Source: Lewinellaceae bacterium (lineage in GTDB: Bacteria > Bacteroidota > Bacteroidia > Chitinophagales > Saprospiraceae). From it: a DNA stretch of 64,000 bases. The DNA is taken from the NCBI GenBank assembly GCA_020636135.1, contig JACJYK010000002.1, forward strand, positions 1-64,000, given 5' to 3'. The position numbers and the translations under genes were made by a program. Positions 24,934 through 33,784 of the stretch are shown in pieces; position 1 is the stretch's first letter; each line of letters begins with the position of its first letter. The notes below the pieces were generated by a model. The model was not told where the DNA came from, ran no database searches, and saw nothing but the letters and a program-made list of their open reading frames with translations.

Positions 24934-25806
24934 ATGGAACACACCACTCGAAGAACATTTATCCGGGATCTATCAATGGGTGCATTGATGCTCCATCCAG
25001 GAATGGCATCTTTATTTCCCATGCGGGATTCCATGCGGCTAGGGCTGGTGACTTACCTGTGGGGAAAGGACTGGGATGTGCCTACCATTATCAGGAACTG
25101 TACGGAAACCAATATTCTGGGTGTTGAACTGCGTACCGAGCATGCTCATGGAGTTGATCCGGGTATATCCACGGCTCAACAGCAGGAAGTGCGGAAACGA
25201 TTTGCTGACAGCCCGGTTACGCTGGTCGGACTCGGTACCAATCAGGACTACCACCATCCGGATCCAGCTAAATTAAAGGCATCGATCGATCGAACCAAGG
25301 AATTTATCCGGTTGAGCCACGCTGTTGGAGGCTCCGGTGTAAAAGTCAAACCCAATGCCATACCCAAAGAGGTTCCGGTAGTCAAAACCATAGAACAAAT
25401 TGGCAACTCCCTGAATGAAGTTGCCAGGTATGCCTTGGATTACGGACAGGAGATCCGCGTTGAGGTGCACGGTGAGGTCACCCAGGAATTGCCGGTATTG
25501 AAGGCCATACTGGATGTAGCCGATCACCCCAATGTCAGGGTGTGCTGGAACTGCAACGACCAGGATCTCTGGGGTGATGGCCTGGAGGCTAATTTTAATC
25601 TGGTCCGGGATCGCTTTGGCTCCACGGTACATGTACGGGAATTGAATATCGGACCATATCCCTACCAAGAACTGATCGGGTTGCTGACCTCATCGAGGTA
25701 TAAGGGGTGGATATTGCTGGAATGCCGCACTGACCCGGCAGACAAAGTGCAGGCGATGAAACAGCAGTATGAAGTCTTTAAGGATTTGATCCGTAAGGCA
25801 GGTTAA
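24934..25806 (+). CDS. Sugar phosphate isomerase/epimerase (xylose isomerase-like TIM barrel) with Tat-like leader
   Basis: A 290-residue TIM barrel of the AP-endonuclease 2 / xylose isomerase-like group. The N terminus HTTRRTFIRDLSMGALML is a twin-arginine leader. The metal-site motifs are spread along the barrel: GVELRTEH (about 68), GSGVKVKP (130), EIRVEVHGEVTQELP (175), VRVCWNCNDQD (205), VHVRELNIG (230) and GWILLECRTD (255). The enzyme probably rearranges or epimerises an oxidised sugar in concert with the upstream oxidoreductase. It is third in the operon, 13 bases after the PmoA-like gene. Confidence 0.88.
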   Translation: MEHTTRRTFIRDLSMGALMLHPGMASLFPMRDSMRLGLVTYLWGKDWDVPTIIRNCTETNILGVELRTEHAHGVDPGISTAQQQEVRKRFADSPVTLVGLGTNQDYHHPDPAKLKASIDRTKEFIRLSHAVGGSGVKVKPNAIPKEVPVVKTIEQIGNSLNEVARYALDYGQEIRVEVHGEVTQELPVLKAILDVADHPNVRVCWNCNDQDLWGDGLEANFNLVRDRFGSTVHVRELNIGPYPYQELIGLLTSSRYKGWILLECRTDPADKVQAMKQQYEVFKDLIRKAG

Positions 25807-25892
25807 CGTCCTGGCCAGGTAATGATCACCTACTTTTTCAGATCCTATCCGATATCCGTTATTTTAGCGCTTCGATTGGTAATGCGATTTAT

Positions 25893-26921
25893 ATGTATCA
25901 ACAACTGATCAAGCCTATTTTTTTCTGTTTTCCGGCGGAGCGGGCCCATACCATGGCCATGCGTCTCCTTAAATGGTTCCTGTATATTCCCGGGGTCAAA
26001 GCCTTGCTTAAAAGTCGACGGGAACAATGTGCATTGCCCGTGACTGTCATGGGCATTGATTTTCCAAATCCGGTAGGGCTGGCGGCCGGATTCGACAAGG
26101 ACGCCCGCTATCTGGATCTGCTGTATTACCTTGGATTTGGTTATGTGGAGGTAGGAACGGTGACACCAAGGCCTCAACCTGGTAATGAACGGCCGCGACT
26201 TTTCCGTCTTCCCAAAGATCATGCCCTGGTCAACCGGATGGGATTTAATAATTCCGGTGTAGATGCCATGGTGGAGCGGCTCAGACAGTATCACGGTCCC
26301 CTGATCATCGGAGGAAACATTGGAAAAAATAAGGACACACCCAATGCCGGGGCTGCACAGGATTATCTGTCCTGTTTTGAAAAACTGTATCCTTACGTTC
26401 ATTATTTTGTAGTCAATGTAAGCTCTCCCAATACCCCGGGCTTGCGGGAACTGCAGGACCGCGAACCGCTGTTTAGCCTGCTTAGTCAGTTACAGGCTGC
26501 CAATGCATCCAAACCTAATCCCAAGCCGGTCCTGTTGAAAATTGCCCCGGATATGGGTGATGAACAACTGGAAGATGTTGTCCGGATCGTTCAGGAATGC
26601 GGGCTGGCCGGGATCATTGCCACGAATACCACCGTCAGCCGGGAAGGTTTGAAAACGCCTGCGGATCAGGTAGCGGCATTGGGAGCTGGAGGTCTCAGCG
26701 GGTCCCCGGTAAAGAAACGGGCTCAGGAGGTTGCCGCCAGGATAGTACACCAGGCTGCCGGGAGCTTAACGGTCATTGGAGTGGGAGGTATTGAGACTGG
26801 CCGGGATGCTCAGGAACGGCTGAACAGCGGCTGTGATCTGATCCAGATCTATACCGGGTTTATTTATCAGGGCCCATTAACTGTGTACCGGATCTTAAAG
26901 GAGATCAAATCACGCTTTTAG
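25893..26921 (+). CDS. pyrD: Quinone-dependent dihydroorotate dehydrogenase
   Basis: A 342-residue class 2 DHODH, the membrane-associated enzyme of the fourth pyrimidine-synthesis step, passing electrons to quinone. The N-terminal amphipathic helix (AERAHTMAMRLLKWF) marks class 2. The FMN-binding barrel includes PNPVGLAAGFDKDA, VGTVTPRPQPGN, NVSSPNTPGLREL with the catalytic Ser at 177/178, and VGGIETGRDAQERLNSGCDL. It is a complete enzyme of the family's usual length. A -7-like element TAttTTAG (25860-25867) precedes it. A hairpin with a T-run lies downstream at 26985-27012. Confidence 0.97.
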   Translation: MYQQLIKPIFFCFPAERAHTMAMRLLKWFLYIPGVKALLKSRREQCALPVTVMGIDFPNPVGLAAGFDKDARYLDLLYYLGFGYVEVGTVTPRPQPGNERPRLFRLPKDHALVNRMGFNNSGVDAMVERLRQYHGPLIIGGNIGKNKDTPNAGAAQDYLSCFEKLYPYVHYFVVNVSSPNTPGLRELQDREPLFSLLSQLQAANASKPNPKPVLLKIAPDMGDEQLEDVVRIVQECGLAGIIATNTTVSREGLKTPADQVAALGAGGLSGSPVKKRAQEVAARIVHQAAGSLTVIGVGGIETGRDAQERLNSGCDLIQIYTGFIYQGPLTVYRILKEIKSRF

Positions 26922-26984
26922 CAGAATTCTGGCCTTTATTACATACTATCTCAGTGAAAAGCCCTTTCAGGTTCATTTTTTTTA

Positions 26985-27012
26985 CCAGGACAATCTGCCT
27001 GGCACCTTTTTT
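26985..27012 (+). terminator. Terminator downstream of pyrD
   Basis: CCAGG (26985-26989) pairs with CCTGG (26998-27002), and six T follow within nine bases (27007-27012). The short stem makes this moderate evidence. Confidence 0.55.
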
Positions 27013-27027
27013 GTATGCTTTCTAAGC

Positions 27028-27150
27028 ATGTCAGGATTGGAACAGATACCAGATCGATTGAATGAAAGCAGGAAGATTCAGATAGATGTCCGGATCTTGT
27101 TGCTTATCGTTCTGTTCTTCTGCCTGGCTCTGGTGGTGGTGAGAGGATAA
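27028..27150 (+). CDS. Possible 40-residue single-span membrane protein
   Basis: A short ORF in the gap between pyrD and nadC. It has a charged amphipathic N-terminal half (SGLEQIPDRLNESRKIQIDV) and then one strong hydrophobic segment (RILLLIVLFFCLALVVV) ending RG. Its ATG lies in the 3' arm of a perfect hairpin (ATGCTT 27015-27020 with AAGCAT 27024-27029). The composition is that of a real small membrane protein, but homology cannot be tested here. Confidence 0.35.
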   Translation: MSGLEQIPDRLNESRKIQIDVRILLLIVLFFCLALVVVRG

Positions 27151-27166
27151 CCGCCAGACAACCCGC

Positions 27167-28021
27167 TTATTCCAGAATCTTCAGACTTAAGTCCAGTACA
27201 CCGGCAGAATGGGTCAAAGCACCGACGGACACATAATCCACGCCGGTCTCAGCGATCTTGCGCACGGTATGCAGGTTTACGCCACCCGATGCTTCGGTTT
27301 CGTATCGGTGGTCCACAATGGCCACTGCTTCCCTCAGGATAGGCAATTCAAAATTATCCAGCATTATGCGTGTAACACCGCCATGCTGCAGGACTTCATA
27401 CAACTCCAGTAAGTTTTTCACCTCAACCGTAATCCCCAGCTCCAGCTGATGTTCTTTAAGGTAAGCATGTACACGATCAATGGCTGAAGAAATGGACCCG
27501 CAGGCTGTGATGTGGTTGTCCTTGATCATGATCCAATCGTAAAGGCCATCTCGGTAGTTGGAGCAACCGCCGATACGAACCGCCCATTTTTCCAGGGGAC
27601 GTAATAATGGAGTTGTCTTCCGGGTATCCAGGATGATGACAGGTAAGCCTTCTACCTCCGCCGCGAATCGTTCGGACATGGTAGCGATGCCGGACATCCG
27701 TTGCATAGTATTCAGGATGAGCCGTTCTGCTTTCAGTAAGGATTGGGCTTTAGCTTCAATGGTGAAAGCTATGTTTCCGATAGTTACATCCGTACCATCT
27801 TCAAGCAGTTTCGTAAAGGTGTGATCAGGATCCACGCGATCCATGATCCTGGCGGCGAGATCCACACCAGCCAGCACTCCTACATCTTTCACCAGCAATG
27901 AAGCTTTTGCTCTGGCGTTTTTACCAATGCAGGCCAGGGAAGTGTGATCACCTGAACCTACATCTTCTTTCAGTGCGGCATCAATAAACCCGTTGATCCA
28001 TTCGGACGAAATGCCCTCCAT
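27167..28021 (-). CDS. nadC: Carboxylating nicotinate-nucleotide diphosphorylase (quinolinate phosphoribosyltransferase)
   Basis: A 284-residue enzyme converting quinolinate and PRPP to nicotinate mononucleotide in NAD synthesis. I use the ATG at 28021; an earlier ATG would add 24 atypical residues. Family motifs are in order: DVGSGDHTS, KAERLILNTMQRMSGIAT, ILDTRKTTPLLR, AVRIGGCSNYRDGLYDWIMI with the KDNHI motif, then ITVEVKNLLEL, RIMLDNF, ASGGVNLHTVRKIAETGVDY and SVGALTHS. All substrate-binding residues I can recognise are present. Together with nadE this covers two steps of NAD synthesis. It lies downstream of the PorT-like gene on the same strand, 84 bases apart. Confidence 0.96.
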   Translation of the reverse strand: MEGISSEWINGFIDAALKEDVGSGDHTSLACIGKNARAKASLLVKDVGVLAGVDLAARIMDRVDPDHTFTKLLEDGTDVTIGNIAFTIEAKAQSLLKAERLILNTMQRMSGIATMSERFAAEVEGLPVIILDTRKTTPLLRPLEKWAVRIGGCSNYRDGLYDWIMIKDNHITACGSISSAIDRVHAYLKEHQLELGITVEVKNLLELYEVLQHGGVTRIMLDNFELPILREAVAIVDHRYETEASGGVNLHTVRKIAETGVDYVSVGALTHSAGVLDLSLKILE

Positions 28022-28105
28022 ATCACGTCTGTTTTTGGAAATTCGCTGCAAAGATGGGTCATTTCTATGAATGAAGCCAGCCTCCGGGCACAATAGTTAA
28101 GGAGA

Positions 28106-28879
28106 TTAGAACAGGATCCCCAGCCGGAATTGCAACCGGTTCATGCGGATCTTTGCATCTTCCGTCTCCTGGCGGTACACATCATCTGCAGTTGAAGCAG
28201 TACCGTTGTCACTGACGAGGATGGCTTTTCTGCCGTTTTTAGTCAGGTCCAGGATGGATTTATGAAAATACAAGCCAAAGATCAGGGCGTTGTGCACGCT
28301 GATGCTGTATTCGGCACCCAAACCGATACCAATGCTGGGCTGCAGTTTGGTGACATCTTTGCGGATGTTCTCTCCTTCCAGGTCTACATTTACGCCGGAA
28401 ATGGACCCATGCGATTTGGAGATGATCATCGGGTCGATGATAGGTGCTTCCAGGAAATAGCGTAGATAACCATATTCAGCCGTCCGTAGTTTCAGGCCTA
28501 CAGGCAGGTGAATGGCTTGTAGTTTGTACCGGATGTTGGTACCGTCGGGAAGGGGCTTGACACCCGTATTGTAGGCTTTATTGGTCAATTCGGAATTGGG
28601 AAGCAGGTTTCCCCCGATCTCATGGTACAGTCTCCCACCCTGGTTGAATGAAATGGCGGCACCGATGCCAATACCGATCTGATCGGTAAAATACATTTCG
28701 CTCTGCAGGCCCAGCTGAATGCCTAAATTGGCACCATTAGGGCTGATCAGCCGGTCTGATGAAGATAGCCAGGAAAAGTTAGGACTCATTTGGATGCCCA
28801 TCCGAAAATCCTGCATCTGGGCAGATGCAATAAGGGCAGGCAACAGAAAAAAAACAACGAGGTATCCTTTGGTTCGCAT
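28106..28879 (-). CDS. PorT-like outer membrane beta-barrel protein
   Basis: A 257-residue protein with a signal peptide ending ASAQ (about residue 20). It is an eight-stranded outer-membrane barrel of the porin_OMP_2/PorT type: alternating hydrophobic strands, GIQLGLQSEMYFTDQIGIGIG, IHLPVGLKLRTAEYGYLRYF and a final strand ending LQFRLGILF with the aromatic C terminus. PorT proteins are part of the T9SS outer-membrane machinery. The resemblance here is to the general group, so the T9SS role is possible rather than proven. It is divergent from the GldB-like gene across 70 bases, which would suit a shared surface role. Confidence 0.75.
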   Translation of the reverse strand: MRTKGYLVVFFLLPALIASAQMQDFRMGIQMSPNFSWLSSSDRLISPNGANLGIQLGLQSEMYFTDQIGIGIGAAISFNQGGRLYHEIGGNLLPNSELTNKAYNTGVKPLPDGTNIRYKLQAIHLPVGLKLRTAEYGYLRYFLEAPIIDPMIISKSHGSISGVNVDLEGENIRKDVTKLQPSIGIGLGAEYSISVHNALIFGLYFHKSILDLTKNGRKAILVSDNGTASTADDVYRQETEDAKIRMNRLQFRLGILF

Positions 28880-28913
28880 AATAAATGCACATTATTTGAT
28901 ATTAATATTGCGC

Positions 28914-28929
28914 AACCTGACTTCAGGTT
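28914..28929. promoter_or_regulatory. Inverted repeat between the PorT-like and GldB-like genes
   Basis: AACCTG and CAGGTT are perfect six-base arms around ACTT, centred in the divergent intergenic region. It could be an operator or a leader hairpin of the plus-strand gene. Confidence 0.4.
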
Positions 28930-28949
28930 CATACATAAAACGTTACAAG

Positions 28950-30002
28950 ATGCGATATTTGTTCAAATCGGTATCGATAATACTGATATCTATTATGTTC
29001 TGGCAATGTCACCAGTCCATTGAAGAATCCATTCCGGATGTCTCCCGGATTGAAGTCGACTACCATACCTACCGCCTTGATCAGAGCCTGTTTGATTCGG
29101 ATACTTCGGCGATCCGGGACACCCTTCAGGCCTGGAATGTCAAACATCCGGTCTTTACCACGATCTACCTGAGACGGATATTAGGCCTGGATAAAGCCAG
29201 TGATGAAGAGACCGTGCAAACCCTGCTGGAAATGCGGCAGGACAGCGGTATACGCCATCTCATACATATTGTGGACAGTGCGTATGCAGATTTGTCAACG
29301 GTGGAACAGGAATTTCATCAGGCATTCCAGTACGCCAGGTACTATTTCCCGGAAAAAAATACTCCGGATCTCTATACGTGTATGTCAGAGTACACCATTG
29401 CCAATTTTCTATTTTCCGATGAACAGGGCAAGGATGCCCTGGGGATAGGCCTGGACTTCTTCCTCTATCCGGAGGTCGATTACAAGGCGCTGGATCCTTC
29501 CAACCCCATTTTTTCCGAATATCTGGCTCGGACCTTTACCCGGGCCCACCTGGTCCGCAAGACCATGGAATCCTGGATCGACGACTGGGTAGGTGCAGTT
29601 CCTGCCCAGGGTCAGATGCTCGACTACGTCATCCACAACGGTAAAAAGCTGTATCTGCTGCATAAACTTATGCCGGCTATTCCGGATAGCATCTTATTTG
29701 AGTTCACGGGACCACAGACAGAATGGTGTCTTGCCAATGAGCTGGAGATCTGGTCTTTCTTCATCGATCAGAATCTCCTCTATTCCAATGAGATGCGAAA
29801 ATTCAACAAATATGTGTTTCCCGGGCCTACCTCGGCAGGTATGCCAGAGGCGTCTCCGGGTCAGACCGGGAACTATATTGGTTACCGGATCATTCAATCG
29901 TATATGAGGCAGCACCCGGAAGTCAATTTGACCCAATTACTGGCAGAGAACGATGCGCGAAAGCTTTTAAATGAATCCAGGTACAAACCTATCCGGCAAT
30001 GA
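28950..30002 (+). CDS. GldB-family gliding-motility-type lipoprotein
   Basis: A 350-residue protein. The start at 28950 gives a lipobox ending at Cys20 (SIMFWQC). The long in-frame extension upstream lies over the PorT-like gene and is not credible. The body matches GldB: IEVDYHTYRLDQSLFDSD at the start, HIVDSAYADLSTVEQEFHQAFQYARYYFPE in the first third, FLYPEVDYKALDP in the middle and GNYIGYRIIQSYMRQHPEVNLTQLL at the C terminus. In Flavobacterium GldB is needed for gliding, but homologues occur widely in Bacteroidota. Its exact molecular role is unknown. The next gene on the same strand starts 64 bases downstream. Confidence 0.8.
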   Translation: MRYLFKSVSIILISIMFWQCHQSIEESIPDVSRIEVDYHTYRLDQSLFDSDTSAIRDTLQAWNVKHPVFTTIYLRRILGLDKASDEETVQTLLEMRQDSGIRHLIHIVDSAYADLSTVEQEFHQAFQYARYYFPEKNTPDLYTCMSEYTIANFLFSDEQGKDALGIGLDFFLYPEVDYKALDPSNPIFSEYLARTFTRAHLVRKTMESWIDDWVGAVPAQGQMLDYVIHNGKKLYLLHKLMPAIPDSILFEFTGPQTEWCLANELEIWSFFIDQNLLYSNEMRKFNKYVFPGPTSAGMPEASPGQTGNYIGYRIIQSYMRQHPEVNLTQLLAENDARKLLNESRYKPIRQ

Positions 30003-30066
30003 CCCAGTTATGGACAATTGGTGGAATAAAAAGGGATAATTACATTTATTGTTAAATCTAGAATCA

Positions 30067-31017
30067 ATGAGCCGTACGATACCTCTGGTCGATCTGGACC
30101 AGTATAAGAAAGGAAACGCTGCTGACCGGAATGCTTTCATTAACAAACTGGGTGACGCGTTTTCCCAGGTTGGCTTTGTAGGTATTGTCAATCACGGCGT
30201 GCCAGCCGAACTGGTGGATACATTTTATAGCGAAGCCAAGCGCTTCTTTGCATTACCGGTAGCTACCAAGCGCCAATATGAGGTTCCCGGGCTGGCTGGT
30301 CAGCGGGGATACACCTCATTCGGAAAGGAACATGCCAAGCAATCCCAGGTAGCTGACCTGAAAGAGTTTTACCAGATCGGTCAGGTCGTTGTTGATGGTG
30401 ATCCGATTAAAAATGAATACCCGGACAATGTATACGTCAGGGAGACACCGGTGTTCACCGCTACCGGAGATCAGTTGTACCGTGCATTTGAAACGTCCGG
30501 TGCATGGCTTTTACAGGCTATTGCGGAATACCTGGATCTTGGCGTCGATTACTTCAGAGATAAGATCAAAAATGGCAACAGCATCCTTAGGGCCATCCAT
30601 TATCCGCCAATCACGGAAGAACCCAAAACCGCGATCCGCGCTGAACAACATGAAGATATTAACCTGATCACTTTATTGGTCGGAGCATCGGCCGGTGGAT
30701 TGGAGCTCCTGAACAAACAGGGTGAATGGTTGGCTATCGTGCCGGAGGAAAACGAGATCGTCGTGAATGTCGGGGATATGCTCCAGCGAATGACCAATAA
30801 TGTGCTCAGGTCCACCACCCACCGGGTCGTCAATCCGCCCCGGGAACAGTGGCACCAGCCCCGGCTGTCGATCCCATTCTTCCTGCATCCTCGCAGCAGC
30901 ATGGATCTGACCTGTCTGGAACAGTGTGTGAACAAAGAACATCCACTGGCCTATGAACCCATTACGGCCGGTGAATATCTGGACGAACGATTGCGGGAAA
31001 TTGGTTTGAAAAAATAA
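30067..31017 (+). CDS. 2-oxoglutarate/Fe(II) oxygenase of the isopenicillin N synthase family
   Basis: A 316-residue enzyme with the N-terminal DIOX_N-like region (IPLVDLDQYKKGN; VGFVGIVNHGVPAELVD) and the 2OG-FeII core. The iron ligands are His195, Asp197 (EQHEDINLITLL) and His252 (TTHRVVNPP). The co-substrate pair Arg266-Ser268 (RLSIPFF) is present. The family is broad and includes oxygenases of secondary metabolites, and the substrate cannot be told. The start at the ATG at 30067 is preferred over the in-frame TTG 18 bases earlier. A -7-like TAcaTTTA lies at 30041-30048. Confidence 0.92.
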   Translation: MSRTIPLVDLDQYKKGNAADRNAFINKLGDAFSQVGFVGIVNHGVPAELVDTFYSEAKRFFALPVATKRQYEVPGLAGQRGYTSFGKEHAKQSQVADLKEFYQIGQVVVDGDPIKNEYPDNVYVRETPVFTATGDQLYRAFETSGAWLLQAIAEYLDLGVDYFRDKIKNGNSILRAIHYPPITEEPKTAIRAEQHEDINLITLLVGASAGGLELLNKQGEWLAIVPEENEIVVNVGDMLQRMTNNVLRSTTHRVVNPPREQWHQPRLSIPFFLHPRSSMDLTCLEQCVNKEHPLAYEPITAGEYLDERLREIGLKK

Positions 31018-31056
31018 TTTTACCTTAGAACGTTGACCTTTTTCCAATATCGCGTC

Positions 31057-31087
31057 TTTACAGAAGCTATTAATTATCTTACATTTG
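31057..31087 (+). promoter_or_regulatory. tatA: tatA promoter
   Basis: TTTA at 31057-31060 and an exact -7 element TAcaTTTG at 31080-31087, separated by 19 bases. The start codon is 19 bases downstream. Confidence 0.75.
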
Positions 31088-31106
31088 TTAGTCAAACAGT
31101 TAAATC

Positions 31107-31343
31107 ATGATAACTCTTAGTGTTTTTGCATTCCTGCCCGGTGGTTGGGAACTTGTCGTTGTGGTATTCGTTGTACTACTGCTCTTCGGCGGCAAGAAAA
31201 TTCCTGAACTCATGAAAGGTTTAGGCAAAGGTATACGCGAGTTCAACAATGCCCGTAGTACGATCGAAAATGAGATTCGTGAGGGAATGCGCGAAGCAGA
31301 TGCCAAAAAGATCGAAGAAAAGACCCAGGAGAAGCAATCCTAA
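31107..31343 (+). CDS. tatA: Twin-arginine translocase subunit TatA/TatE
   Basis: A 78-residue protein with one membrane helix (about 10-28), the GWELVVVVFVVLLLFGGKKIPELMKGLGKGI pattern split by the conserved FGGKKIPEL hinge, and a charged amphipathic helix with many Lys and Glu in the tail. TatA multimers form the pore that exports folded proteins across the inner membrane. The window also encodes two probable substrates with twin-arginine leaders, at 22481-23842 and 24934-25806. No tatC is seen here. It is transcribed from its own promoter and ends at a strong terminator. Confidence 0.95.
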   Translation: MITLSVFAFLPGGWELVVVVFVVLLLFGGKKIPELMKGLGKGIREFNNARSTIENEIREGMREADAKKIEEKTQEKQS

Positions 31344-31367
31344 GACTTTTCCGGTCTGAACATACTT

Positions 31368-31409
31368 ACCCTGTATTTTGGATTTACTTCCTGAATACAG
31401 GGTTTTTTT
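31368..31409 (+). terminator. Terminator of tatA
   Basis: ACCCTGTATT (31368-31377) pairs with AATACAGGGT (31394-31403), and seven T end at 31409. It overlaps the stop codon of the converging S2P protease gene by two bases. Confidence 0.92.
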
Positions 31410-32496
31410 ATGCTCTCCACCGTAACAGGGATGCTTTCCGCATCATGAGCTCCATATCTTTCCACAATAAACTTCCGGTGATCTGTCCTTCTTCTGCCAC
31501 CGGTAAAGCCGGTAAACGATAACGTTGCATGACCTGGTATGCGGCCTCCAGGTGCAATGCCGGGTTAAGTAATTGACTCACGGGTATTGCTAGCGCTTCA
31601 ACAGGAGTGTTTTCCGCCAGGTCTTTCCCATGTAGACTATCGGATATCAGGTAGTGGGTGATCGTTCCCAGACGGTCTTTGATATACAATACCGGATGCT
31701 GATCCACCAATGATGTTATCGAACCATAAGTGGCATCGTGATCAATGGTGACTACTTCCGGTACCATCCTGTCTCCGATGGTCTGCCCGCGAAGCATTTC
31801 TTCGATACGGGTAGAACGATACTCCAATCCGGCATTGATAAATATGAACACTCCGATAAAGACCAGCACCCACTCACCCCAGTACAGCCCGACCCCCACA
31901 AAAGTTAACGCGAAGAGTCTGCCAATCCAGGAAGCCACAAATGTCGCTTTCCAGCGACGCATGAACAAGGCCAGCAAGGAACGCAGGACCCTGCCGCCAT
32001 CCATCGGGAATGCCGGTAACAAATTGAATATGGCCAGGAAAATATTCATGGTCATGACATATGGCAGTATGCTGTAGCGGTTGAGCACCATGGTATCGGA
32101 ATCGGTTTGCATCAGAGTCGGCAGATGCAAAAGCTGTAATACCAGGTAGAGCAGTGCGGCAATCACCACATTGACAGCCGGCCCGGCCAGGGCTATCCAG
32201 CGCTCCTGCCAGGCTTTATCCGGTATTCGCTCCAGCCTGGCGATTCCCCCGATGGGCGACAGGATGATATCCCGGGTGTCGATGTGGTACCGGCGGGCCG
32301 TAAGTGCGTGACCGAATTCGTGCAGCACCACACAGGAGAAAAGGATGAGGAACAGGAGTAATAGCCAAAGTGTGCCTGAGGTAGTAAGGTCATTACGCCG
32401 GGCTTCAAGCAGGACCAGGACCAGGATCAGTCCGAAAGACCAATGCATCAAAACCGGGATGCCGGCGAACTGAAAAAGCTTCACCGTACCCTTCAC
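31408..32496 (-). CDS. Site-2 protease (M50) family membrane metalloprotease with CBS domains
   Basis: A 362-residue intramembrane zinc protease. The HEFGH motif (VVLHEFGHALTARRY, about residues 60-75) and the later zinc Asp motif NLLPAFPMDGGRVLRS (about 160-175) are both intact in membrane helices. The C-terminal third (about 240-362) holds two CBS-like repeats, as in SpoIVFB- and archaeal-type M50B proteases. Such enzymes cleave membrane-bound anti-sigma factors or other substrates, and the target here is unknown. No sigma/anti-sigma pair is adjacent. It converges with tatA, sharing the terminator region. Confidence 0.92.
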   Translation of the reverse strand: MKGTVKLFQFAGIPVLMHWSFGLILVLVLLEARRNDLTTSGTLWLLLLFLILFSCVVLHEFGHALTARRYHIDTRDIILSPIGGIARLERIPDKAWQERWIALAGPAVNVVIAALLYLVLQLLHLPTLMQTDSDTMVLNRYSILPYVMTMNIFLAIFNLLPAFPMDGGRVLRSLLALFMRRWKATFVASWIGRLFALTFVGVGLYWGEWVLVFIGVFIFINAGLEYRSTRIEEMLRGQTIGDRMVPEVVTIDHDATYGSITSLVDQHPVLYIKDRLGTITHYLISDSLHGKDLAENTPVEALAIPVSQLLNPALHLEAAYQVMQRYRLPALPVAEEGQITGSLLWKDMELMMRKASLLRWRA

Positions 32497-32595
32497 AATG
32501 TATGTCGTTTATTGTGGTACAGACGGATGGCGAATGAAAGACTCCGGGAATACACGATGTGTTCTTTTTATGCGATGAGCGGTGATCTGTACAAT

Positions 32596-33762
32596 TTAAA
32601 AAAATACCGGCGGATACAACTGACCCTTTAACAGATGCCTGGCGATGACCAGCCGCTGGATCTCCGATGTGCCTTCATAGATCTGGGTGATCTTGGCGTC
32701 ACGCATTAGCCGTTCGACATGGTATTCTTTTACATAACCATATCCTCCGTGGATCTGCACAGCTTCTACTGTATGTCGCATGGCCACATCACTGGCAAAT
32801 AACTTGGCCATACTGGCCGCCATGCTGTAATCCTGGCCTTTATCTTTCAGCTGGGCTGCCCGGTAAACGAGAAGTCGTGCTGCATCTATTTCCGTGGCCA
32901 TATTGGCTAATTTAAATGCGATAGCCTGGTGATGGGCTATGGGTTTACCGAAGGCCTCACGTTCCTGGGCATACTTGAGCGCCAGTTCGTAAGCGCCGGC
33001 GGCGATCCCCAGTGCCTGGGACGCTATGCCAATACGGCCTCCATCCAGAATCTTCATGGCAAATGCGAACCCTGACCCGTCCTCTCCGATCCGGTTCTGG
33101 ACCGGCACCCGTACATCCGAATACATGATCGTATGTGTGTCAGACGCCCGGATACCTAATTTATCTTCTTTGGCACCGACCGTTACACCGGGCCAGGATG
33201 TTTCGACGAGAAAGGCATTGATGCCATGATGCCCTTTGTCGGGATCGGACTGGGCTATGACGATGTGAAGTTTCGAGGTCCCTCCGTTGGTGATCCAGTT
33301 TTTGGTGCCATTCAGCAGGTAATGATCACCGTCGCGCAGAGCCTGGGTGGCTTGCCGGGTCGCATCACTTCCGGATCCCGGCTCAGAAAGACAAAATGAT
33401 CCGATCCATTCTCCGGATGCCAGGCGGGGCAGATACTTTTTTTTCTGTGCTTCGGTACAATTTTTCTCGATACCGTGGCAGACCAGTGAATTATTAACCG
33501 ACATGATAACTGAACAGCTGCTGTCGACTTTGGAAATCTCTTCCATGGCGAGGACATAAGACAAGGTGTCCATGCCGCCGCCTCCGTATTCCGGGGATAC
33601 CATCATGCCCAGAAAACCAAGTTCAGCCATTTTGGCAACTTCATTGGTGGGATAGCGCATCTCGCGGTCACGATCGATCACCCCCGGCAACAACTCTTTT
33701 TGTGCGAACTCCCGGGCAGCTTCCTGGACAGCAAGTTGCTCTTCATTCAGTTGGTAATTCAT
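32596..33762 (-). CDS. Acyl-CoA dehydrogenase
   Basis: A 388-residue flavoenzyme that oxidises acyl-CoA to enoyl-CoA in fatty-acid or amino-acid breakdown. The conserved signature SLVCHGIEKNC is followed by FCLSEPGSGSDATR (FAD binding), then NGTKNWITNGGTS. In the C-terminal helical domain are AFGKPIAHHQAIAFKLANMA, QIHGGYGYVKEYHVERLMRD, and IYEGTSEIQ with the catalytic Glu as in short-chain enzymes. It is complete. It is 22 bases downstream of the TPR gene on the same strand and probably in one transcript with it. No electron-transfer flavoprotein genes are adjacent. Confidence 0.96.
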   Translation of the reverse strand: MNYQLNEEQLAVQEAAREFAQKELLPGVIDRDREMRYPTNEVAKMAELGFLGMMVSPEYGGGGMDTLSYVLAMEEISKVDSSCSVIMSVNNSLVCHGIEKNCTEAQKKKYLPRLASGEWIGSFCLSEPGSGSDATRQATQALRDGDHYLLNGTKNWITNGGTSKLHIVIAQSDPDKGHHGINAFLVETSWPGVTVGAKEDKLGIRASDTHTIMYSDVRVPVQNRIGEDGSGFAFAMKILDGGRIGIASQALGIAAGAYELALKYAQEREAFGKPIAHHQAIAFKLANMATEIDAARLLVYRAAQLKDKGQDYSMAASMAKLFASDVAMRHTVEAVQIHGGYGYVKEYHVERLMRDAKITQIYEGTSEIQRLVIARHLLKGQLYPPVFF

Positions 33763-33784
33763 GGCAATTTGGCTTAGGCTTCAA

